A stretch of 60,000 nucleotides of DNA, taken from contig NC_092672.1 of assembly GCF_964355755.1 (NCBI RefSeq), positions 7,628,001 to 7,688,000 on the forward strand, given 5' to 3'. Shown in pieces: positions 48,111 to 57,915 of the stretch. How positions within the stretch are numbered: the first letter of the stretch is position 1; every line of letters begins with the position of its first letter. The notes beneath the pieces are model-generated. The model was not told where the DNA came from, did no database searches, and was given only the letters and a program-made list of their open reading frames with translations. The position numbers and the translations under genes were made by a program. The stretch is from Antedon mediterranea (taxonomy: Eukaryota; Echinodermata; Crinoidea; Comatulida; Antedonidae).

Positions 48111-48303
48111 ATATATATATATTTTTTTAATTTCAAATTCAATCATCTACATTATTTCTATTTTTAAGTCTTACCAATTACAGTAACTGTGAATGTACAG
48201 CTTCCTGTATTTCCAGCAGTATCTGTCTGTAGATGTACACGTAACATTACTTGAACCAACACTAAAGTTTGAACCAGAAGATGGAGTACACGTAGCTGAC
48301 AAA

Positions 48304-49381
48304 GGGTGTCACGAAACCTAAGACCACGAAAGCTAAGACCCCCTAAGACCTAAGATCACGAAAGCTAAGACCCAAGACCTAAGATTACAAATATTTATCT
48401 TTCGCACCTGCCTTGTATTTTAACTCCCAACATTTATTCTGAATACCACACCTTAGAATTGGCACTTTTATGAAAAAGAATCACATAAAAAGTAACAAAT
48501 ACAATTTTAAATTGATGATTTTACAGACGTTTTTCTCGCATACAAACTGTTTGCGAATTTCGCATGACTAGCCTACAGAGTACAGTAGGCCTACCCCTGT
48601 TCAATGTTTTTGTTTCTATGGAACGTCAAAAGAGCAAAAATTATATAGAGGGCTGAAAACTCTGTGGAGTCCATCTACAGTGTGGATGGAACAATGTAAA
48701 ATTAAAATTGTAATGATAATAGTATACGTAGTACGAAGAAAGAAATACTGGCAAATAAATTTTAATTTAAAAATCATGATAATAAGTTTTTTTGTTTCGT
48801 TTTCTTTCTGTTTTTATACTTGTACTATATGTTGCTCTGTTGGCGCTTGATAGAAACAAAAACATTGAGCATGGGGGGAGCTCGAGGAGTTATCTCTATG
48901 AGTATACAAAGAAACATGTCTGTAAAATCATCAATTTAAAGGATTTATTTATTTGTTTTTATGTGTTTCTCCTTCTGAAAGTACTTATAAATCCTAATTT
49001 TAAAGTGTGGTATTCAGGATAAATTTGGAGTCAAAATACAAGAAAGGCAGGTGCGTAAAAAAAACATTCTCTGAACCAATACAATGGAGTAAATATATAC
49101 CAACAAACAACCCGTCAAGTTTGTTTGTTGTAAAGAAAAACTATACATTTACTCAACGGGCGAAAATAATGTGAGTTTATCTATGTTTTGCGGTAGTATT
49201 TAATTATATTTATGGTAATAAATGAAACCTACTGTGTTTAAAATTATGTATGGATAAACAAGTATTGTTTTTAAGCTGTAGTATATCTTAGAATTTGTAA
49301 TCTTAGGTCTTGGGTCTTAGCTTTCGTGATCTTAGGTCTTAGGGGGTCTTAGCTTTCGTGGTCTTAGGTTTCGTGACACCC
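48304..49381. mobile_element. Foldback transposon inside the HYR exon of gene 4
   Basis: 1078 bp bounded by perfect inverted arms of about 88 bp that begin GGGTGTCACGAAACC and contain repeated CTAAGACC and ACGAAAGC words. Imperfect inverted pairing continues inward (for example GAATACCACAC at 48450 with its reverse near 49005, and CAATGTTTTTGTTTCTAT at 48602 with its reverse near 48855). The target AGCTGACAAA is duplicated exactly on both sides (48294-48303 and 49382-49391). A 9-10-bp duplication with long inverted arms suggests a non-autonomous Mutator-like or foldback element. No coding capacity. Confidence 0.9.
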
Positions 49382-49656
49382 AGCTGACAAACTAGTATCA
49401 ACATTGTCACCAACTGAGAGGATATTCCAGGTCACTGTAGTTTGGTTTGTATTTGTACTGTTAGATATGTTAAGGCAAATAACAATAGGGGCTTCAACAT
49501 CTAGAAAAAAAATGACTATATTACACATTTGGGATAAGAATCATAAAACAGTTATTAGATTTCGTTATTTTGCATTTGAAGTTCATGAAAAAAAATAGAA
49601 TCAAACGAAAGGTATGAAGAAGAGAAACCAAAAGCAACAAGGCAATATACATGGCT

Positions 49657-49716
49657 GCAGTCGCGTGCTCAAGTTAGTGTTTACCGACCAACCGACCGTT
49701 TCACGCGACTAAAAAC
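49657..49716. mobile_element. Minimal relative of the R1 composite element
   Basis: Only about 60 bp: GCAGTCGCGTGCTCAAGTTA at one end, ACCGACCAACCGACC in the middle, TCACGCGACTAAAAAC at the other. It shares both ends, and about 20 bp of flank, with the copy at 40962-41700 but lacks the R1 core, so it shows the shortest unit of the family. Confidence 0.65.
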
Positions 49717-50139
49717 GGTCTTTCTACGTGAGTTATTCGTGCAATGCTTGAGAAAATATGCGAATAACGAAAACAAAATAATACAGTTGAACCTCCCAGC
49801 CGATAGACCTGAATTCTCTAAATAGGCATAATTGTATTTTATTGTTTATGACCAAGCGGTTTAGTGTTGTTTATAATTATCAAACACATTTTAAAAGCTT
49901 TCAAGCACGACAATTGTCGGTCAAAATCTGTGTAGTTTTCTCATTTTCTAAAAATCGTCTTCACAGAAATGTTTTTAAAACCTCGGCCTATCAATACAAA
50001 TAACAAAATGATTACCAATGTCTCAACCATTTCTTTTTCAATGTCCAGAGTCTAAACCTTGTCGTTTATAGTTTAAAAACACCTGCAGGCCTATTAAAAA
50101 CGTCAGGTGTAAGCCTATAGTATTTTCTACAGTATTCAT

Positions 50140-50420
50140 TTCAAATTCAATCATCTACATTTCTACATATTTCTATTTTTAAGTCTTACAAACTTCGGTA
50201 ACTATGAATGCAGCTTCCTGTATTTCTAGCGATATCTGTAGATGTACACGTACAACACACAACATTAAATATTGAACCAGAAGGTAGAGTACAAGTAGCT
50301 GACAAACCAGTATGAACATTTTCACTAACTATTAGGGGTCATTCAAGGTCACTGTATTTTGGTTTGTACTGATGTTGCTTAACAATATTACAATAAGTGC
50401 TGATAACCAGTAACACCAAT
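50140..50420 (-). pseudogene. Second, decayed HYR exon of gene 4
   Basis: Parallels the HYR exon at 48175-49500 in both coding sequence and flanking intron (TTCAATCATCTACAT). The TCTSTD core is still readable, but a 2-base deletion breaks the frame before the last strand and the 5' half is rearranged. A third stretch of the same intron at 50612-50660 marks the junction with the duplicated MAM region. Confidence 0.65.
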
Positions 50421-51358
50421 CTAAATGGTCACTAGTAATTATAGTAATGGTCATGGTAATTTTTATCTAATCAACCAATTCTACTATGCCAAAATAGCCA
50501 TTGATATTTTGATAACCAATTTACAGTCTTTAGACAGTACTTTTTAGTTTGTTACAATAACATGCCCAATAAATATATATATATATATATAGGCCTATAT
50601 TGTTAAATGTCAAATTCAATCATCTACATTATTTCTATTTTTAAGTCTTACCAGTAATTAGGAATAGGAAACTTTTAAAATCGAATAAAATATTAGAAAA
50701 AATAAACATACCTTCAAAACTTTCACTAATAAAAATATCATCAATAGCTATCATTGTGGAATTTCCTGAAGAAGATCCGGGCGAACCTCTAATGATTATG
50801 CTAGTTGGCTTTAATCTGTTATTAAATGCTGCACTTTCAAATTCCCATCCGCTCAATGTTTCATGATGAATTTCAATCAATGTGTTATCTGAGTTGCGAT
50901 CTGAGATACCTACTACTAGGGAGTTATGTTGTTTTTGAGCTGCTTATATAATAATAAAACTGAATACATCCATATCTCCAGTTAGTTGGGATAAATGTAC
51001 TCTCCAAGACTCCAGCATCTTCATATACATATATATAATAATTACCTGAAAAATTATGGGAAGTAAAGCGATAATTACCTATTATTCCAGAAGATGCTGT
51101 ATGCCTAATACGAAGTAATCATTCGGTTATTTAAACCTCCAAAAAAGCAATAGAAATTCATTCTGAAATAAAACTTGTTTTATGCAGTTCTGCAAAATTT
51201 GACGACTAGTAAACTCTTGCAAAAATTGTAAGACTTTTCTTGAAAAAAAGACTAGTATTAATTCAAAGTTTGTGTACTAGAACATGACTACACATGAATT
51301 GTTGTTTTCTGAGTTCATATAAACCTTAGCATACTAATACAGTACAAGAAGATTATGG

Positions 51359-51511
51359 CCTGTCTACACTATCAAACTTTATGTGACAACAAATGTGATG
51401 TGCCTATATATGAATATATCACTACCATATTTGGGCATATCACTACCACATTTGGGCATCATATCACACTTTTTTTGTCCAATTAGTTTGATAGTGTAGG
51501 CCTAGACAGAG
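51359..51511. mobile_element. MITE family M1, copy B of duplication
   Basis: Same site as 21110-21220. One end carries TAGGCCTA where the sister has TA. Confidence 0.7.
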
Positions 51512-53732
51512 TTTTACTTACTAGTGGATGTTGAGTGCCCGGAAGGTTTATTGGTTATACTATCATTCGAACGTTGCCATCCACTCACATTAGTCCAACC
51601 ATCAAAACCATGTTCAAAGTCAGCGCAAATACCATCTGTTTCGATATTAAAATAAGGTTAAGAAAAATGTAAACATATTACAGTTTCATAAATGTATTTT
51701 AGAAATTGTTTCAATAATAAATATAGCGTTGATAGGTTATTTGCAATATATTGAAATCAAATAATATTGGACATTAATATAACATTTCCAGTCACAAAGG
51801 TGTGGCAATAATACAAAACAAAAAAAACTTGAACCTATGAATTAGATAAATGTTGTACCGGTCAGTCCACCACATGGCTGTTTACTATACTGGTTTGCAT
51901 ATGAGGCCTAGTCACTAGGTTTTCATGTCTAATTATTGTGCTTGCTTGTTATGCAATCATAAATACTTATAAACATAAAACATTAACCTTTAAAGTAATA
52001 TTCGTAAGTAAGTATTCATAAATCGACAATTATTTGCGAAAAAAATCCAAATTTAGCAAAAACTAACTATGAGAATTTCGGAAGAATGAACAACTAAATG
52101 AATTGAATAACTGCCAAGGTTAGTTTTTGAAAAGTTTTGTTTTTTCGTAAAGAATTTATGAATATTTAAAAACCAGATGAACATGTTTAATCACCCACCG
52201 TTGTACACTTTAATATTAGCAAGGAAACCTATACGTTGTCCACTACTGTCGGTGCAAAACATAACAATCAATGTGTTACTTGTCGACAAGGTGTCTTGTG
52301 GCAAGTCTGTATCACAGTATTTGACAGTAGTACTTCCGTCGTCAACTAACACATAGTCATGACAGTTGAGTTCGAGAAGAAAATCAGAGAATTTGAGCAA
52401 TAGTAAATCTCCAGAATTTGTACGAAACGTCCAATTGTAGCTCAGATTATCATCATAGTAGCTGGGATAATTTGGTGATGTAATATTCCTAGACTGCTTT
52501 GGACATAGAAAGTACTCGTCAGACCATTCCGTTTGACATTTAAAAATAAAAAAACTCATTTGTTTTTTATATCCTAAACAACATAGACAAACAATATGAT
52601 TTTTTTTCAATTACACCCTGGTATTTTTTTAATTGTTTATAGGCCTAATCTTCATCATCATAATTTGATATTTTTACTATAGATAGTCTTTCTTTCCTAG
52701 GAACATTTCCCGGGACATTCATTAAATACATAGGCCATTGGCTCGAATACAACACAAATTTAAATAATTTACAATAAAGTAAATGTATGTGTGTGTTAAA
52801 TAATGCTTTCTCTTTTTATAAGCAACATAAATGAACGATTAAAACATTTGTATACCCGAAAATATTAACACAGATATTAAATCAAATATTGCACAACTAT
52901 CACAAGAATCATCAATGTAATTTTTGGCAAGTAAAAAGTAATACAGGATTATCACACACTTATTTGAATATATTTTTATAAAGATATAACATTAGCAGTT
53001 GGTCCATCTACAAGTTACACAGTCACACATTATTTATTCTTTCCAACAATTGTATTAAAAAATAATGTTTGTAAAATGTTAAGATAATCTTAATCAATGA
53101 TAAGATCAATTTAAGAAAGTTACAACACACAAAGATTATGAGCTTATTTCGATTCTAAAAACATGAAAATTGATAGAATAACACAATAGATTCAGGACGA
53201 CCCTATTAATCCTTTAAGATGTATTTCCCCCTCCCCAAAATATGTAATAAAAAAGATTAAATAAAAGAATGGAATGAAGAATATACATTCTTTCCTTTAA
53301 AAAAAAAACAAACAATAATTCCACTTAAAAAAACTTACATAGAACATAAACGGAAAAATCCAAAAGTCATTGTCTGACAGACAATTTAAATTACAGTTTT
53401 GCAGGTGAATACTTTTTTTCAACCTAATTTCAATCGAGATAAATAATAACTATTATGTTCAATTAAAATGGCATTATTAAAACATATTTTCAAGGAGACA
53501 ATTTATCTTTAACACAGAAGAATTAGTGTCCATTGTGGTCCTAAAAAGTATGAAACTAAAAAAAAATCATAGTTAAACTTACCAACAGAAAAGTAGTTTA
53601 GGTTGATAACAAGGAATAGAAATGTTATCAACAGAACACGTTCCATAGTAACTTAGAACAGGCGACGATGATGAAATATTTTTACTATTAAATTAAAGAA
53701 ATACAGTAAGCCTGTACATACTGCATATGAAT

Positions 53733-53738
53733 TTTATA
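53733..53738 (-). promoter_or_regulatory. Candidate TATA box of gene 4
   Basis: TATAAA (within CTATAAAATTC) about 87 nt upstream of the ATG at 53646, copied from the gene 2 promoter by the segmental duplication. Confidence 0.35.
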
Positions 53739-54378
53739 GAAATCATAACACTCCAATCCTAACATCAGATTTAACCGTCTTAATTATTCTTCTCTGTTAA
53801 TATTCTACATATTGGAGTATTTTATGAATTTAATGATGACAATATTACACATTATTTCAAGTGCTATGGTTTGCAATTACCATTTCTTAGTAAACTCAAC
53901 ATATTTATTATTAGATTTTAGTCTCCATCGTTACTATGGAAAGAACATTAATTTGTTAAGGGTAAACAACATTCAAGCGTGTTTTAATAAATTTTTAATA
54001 AAGGTTAAATTCATCACTAATAATTTTTTTATAGGATGCGAAATGAAAAGCATCTAAGTTGTTGGAAAGGGTTGTTTACTTACAACTCAGTAATTATATT
54101 GAAGAAAACAACCTGATTTAATAAATTGCAATCAGGCTTTAGAAATCTCTATTCTACCAACACGTGTCTAATTATCTTCCTTACAGATCACATAAGCAAA
54201 AAACAGGTGGAAGCAGGATGGCATTTCGACGAATAAATAATTAACGAATGAGTTGTTGTTGACGAATTTGAAAAAAAAACTTTAAAAAAATAACAATGGA
54301 GTCAGCAGCTGAAAGAACGAAGCGACGAAATACAACGATGCCATTTGATTGTCAAATACACCCATTTAGCCTACAGTA

Positions 54379-56880
54379 TCTATATATAAATTTACGTAAG
54401 GGCAAAATTCGGTAAATCGCGCCTTACTTCTAGAATTTTCACTCGATGGTATGTAAAGTTGGTTCGTACTTTCGGTACTGATTTTAACCGCCTGATGTAA
54501 CCCTGTTTACTAATTAAATTGAGTTAGATAATTAGTTATTGACGATTAAAACGAATTTAGGTTCAACGATTTGCCCCAAATAGGGGTGTTTTCCGATCGT
54601 GGTATACACTGTCTAATGGATGTCCATCTTGAAAAATACCCGCCAAAAAAAATGCCAGGAGGCTTCGCATTTTCCTATCTCCTCCTACGATAATTGTTTT
54701 TAATAGCTGAAAACCGGTTGAACAGCTAGAGTACAGCATCATAATGTTGAAGACAGGCCGATTTTCTTAAAAAAATACTATTTTGATAGATTTAATATAC
54801 GATTATACAAATGTATTGATTTGCGATGAATGGAACATCCCAATCTCTCAGTCTGCCAGAGTTTGGTTTAACACAAGTACTGTAGGTAAATTTATGAGCC
54901 CTTGGTTTAACACATACGGTAGGTGAATATATGGGCCCTTTGAGAATAAACTTGCAATACTTTGACAATACTGTAAATACCTATTAACTATTTTTCATTT
55001 GAATCGAACATTTCTTACTGTGAATGTTCGTACTGTTAGATGTAATATAAAAATATATACAAAAAAACTTTATTACTGAGACTGTGGATAGGCTCTACTG
55101 TTAGATATACAAATAAACTTTATACTGACAGTTCCTTCTCAACGTTTGTATTAATTAATAATTACCAAAAATATAAACGTCGTAGTGGTGTATCGTGACA
55201 TGTACTTTAATATTTCAATCGATTATGACAGTGACAGTTTTAACAAAGTATTAAATCGCAAATGTTTTAGGCCTACTGTATTTAGAGGTATATTATTTAT
55301 AGGCCTATAAAACATGAACAAAATATTTCGTTACTCAGTGGATAAAGAATATATTTAAAAATTGTTCCTCTTTGTACCTATCCGCTTTCCCATCCCTCAA
55401 CCCTAATGTTACATAGCGAGGAGGCTTCGCATTTTCCTATCTCCTCCTACGATAATTGTTTTTAATAGCTGAAAACCGGTTGAACAGCTAGAGTACACCA
55501 TCATAATGTTGAAGACAGGCCGATTTTCTTTAAAAAAATACTATTTTGATAGATTGCTAGAGTACACCATCATAATGTTGAAGACAGGCCGATTTTCTTT
55601 AAAAAAGACTATTTTGATAGATTTAATATACGATTATACAAATGTATTGATTTGCGATGAATGGAACATCCCAATCTCTCAGTCTGCCAGAGTTTGGTTT
55701 AACACAAGTACTGTAGGTAAATTTATGAGCCCTTGGTTTAACACATACGGTAGGTAAATATATGGGCCCTTTAAGAATAAACTTGCAATAGGTTCGGAAA
55801 ATGTTAAAAACCAATTTATATTATTTGAATCGGTAAACAGTTTCCATTTATCATACATTGATAATGAAACATGAAATATTCCTATTTATGTCCCTCGAGG
55901 TTCATTACAATTTATATTTAGTAGTCCCACGGACTTCATCTTAGCCACTCCCCCGAGTGCTAAGGCCAAATTTATGATACCCTACTTTCTATGTAAGTTT
56001 AGTTACAGTTAGTTCTTGACGATAATACAACGAATTTAGGTTACACCCTTCGGCCGCGAAAACGTTTCTGTACAAATATGATACCGATTGGCTTTATTTC
56101 ATTCAACAGCGACCATAATCTCGCCAATTACAGGATAGATAAACTATTTTATTATTGATGTGCTTATAAATTAAGACTCATGTAAACAGCTTGATTACAT
56201 CATTTTACAGACAAACGAAACTTTTTTAAACCTACTGTTTCAATAACTGAGTATAATACTGTATACGTTTTCATAAGTAAGTGCATATACATTTTCGTGT
56301 TTTCATTGACGAGATTGTAATAGTAACTTCAGTAACTATTACAGTACTTATTTATTATACGACACAAGACAATTGTATCTGACAGGTACGTACATTATTC
56401 TAAAAAATAAGTCTAGATAGATCCCTTAGGCGTCATAAATCACAGGCCAACAAATCATTACTCATGACAGAAATTCGACCCAGTTTGGTTCACACAAATG
56501 TTTACAGGAATTTCAACCACCACAACCGATGATTTGCCCTAAATATTTAGGTAGACTACAGTTTAATTTTTCACTGAATAGGAGTTTGAATTTCCGATTT
56601 CCATTTCGCAGAATGTCTAGGTCTATTTATTTAGTTTGGTTCTTATAATATATAAATACAATCAACTTTATTACTGCGGTTCCATCACCACCACCACGTG
56701 CCGCCCAATTCCCCGGTACATACATTTCCATTTCTCCCTAATTTCTTTAGTCCACATAAATTAATTGTCCTTTATGGAATCCAGTATTGGTTTTGTTGTC
56801 TCTATTCTATTCTACTGTATTCGAGAACCATCTGTGAGCACCCCTAGATGGTACGCGAGCGAAGCGAGCGTGCCATCTAG
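54379..56880 (+). mobile_element. Non-autonomous Helitron, 2.5 kb
   Basis: The sister duplicate has an uninterrupted ACAGTA|TTAGAAC at 24125-24137. Here the A at 54378 is followed by TCTATATATAAATTTACG, and the insert ends ...GCCATCTAG before T at 56881. The 5' TC, 3' CTAG, insertion between A and T without target duplication, and a strong 3' hairpin (56844-56880, with GCGAGCGAAGCGAGCG) are Helitron hallmarks. The interior has no Rep/helicase frame but contains a direct repeat (about 54656-54955 against 55419-55790) and a 70-bp tandem duplication near 55487-55620. Confidence 0.9.
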
Positions 56881-57915
56881 TTAGAACAATTTTATAAAAT
56901 AGACTGATTGATAATATGTACCGTAAACTATGCTCGCATGTGCTACAATTATGTATAGCTTGCACTACTGAGCTAATATAGGGTCTACCGGTATGTGAAG
57001 TAGACTGCAACATGTTCTAGACTTACCTTGCCTTTGAGGTTGAGAGCTGCAGTACGTTAGGCCTAGAATGTCCGTCGTCGTCATGAACACTATAATTTCC
57101 TGACGTTTTTAATTTCTTTTTAAGCTAGTTGACATACAAAATTACTGAAAATACAAATGTATATGTATATTAATTGCAATTTTTTGGTACATGTACGGGT
57201 ATTTATTGATTATTTGACTAAACATACAGTATATTGGATAATGTACGATGTCGACAAAGGTTTCAAAACAATGACACGTGACAATTAATACTTGTTTATC
57301 ATATTGCTGTCTGACATGATTTATTTTACAAAATATTACTGAAATGAAAAATAGTAACATTGTCATTAAGTTATTAAATGAAATAAATTGTAGATTACAG
57401 ATTTATTTAATATTTAAATGATTTTCCACAAAGTTCGATCAAACAAAGATCTCGTGATAACCTCCAGTAATTATGCAAATAGTGTGATTTAATTAATACA
57501 TGTATGTATATGACGTTACTACTAATACCGGTAGTTCTACAAATATTAAATTAATACAACAGATTAAAAACCGACTATTAAAATAATTTATAAACATAAT
57601 TATTAATTCATTACAATCTCTAAAAGACGACCTCATTGAATACGGTAGTGTTGCACCATTCGACACAAAGCAGTTCTACATGTGTTTTAAAGGTAATCAG
57701 AAAAACAATAATTTTAACACATTAATTTAAAATAAAATACACAGCACTATTTACAATACATAAACAAATGCAAATGGTTTATGTTGGTGTGGTTTTATCA
57801 AAGTTTGCGTCCAGGATCGGTCTTTGTTGGCCCTAATTAGCCCTGAATGAGGAATGTGAATTACTGAAATATTATGGCTACATTATCTATAAATCACATT
57901 ATATAGTCACGTTGC

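Larger units (their letters stand above)
40349..53646 (-). pseudogene. Gene 4: receptor tyrosine kinase (CUB-MAM-HYR-TM-kinase), decayed
   Basis: Exons: signal peptide 53646-53583; CUB 52537-52199; MAM-N 51641-51522; MAM-C 51104-50712; HYR 49500-48175, split by a transposon; TM 47228-47025; Gly-loop 46875-46681 (IGGGRFGKV, VAVK); alpha-C/hinge 46243-46061 (FKNEIDLM); 45438-45349; catalytic loop 42546-42335 (VHGDLAARN, VADFGL); 42095-41958 (WSFGVVLYE); 40830-40692 (KRCWKKSPDKRPTF); tail 40573-40349. Kinase family residues Lys, alpha-C Glu, catalytic Asp and DFG are present; HRD is HGD. Lesions: acceptor AG lost before CUB (AT) and MAM-N (CG); one-base insertion in MAM-C; 4-bp duplication and a foldback element in HYR; one-base insertion near 46187; stop at 40496-40498. 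Its 5' third is a recent copy of gene 2. The TM-kinase part alone could still be expressed only if the small lesions are errors. Confidence 0.8.
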
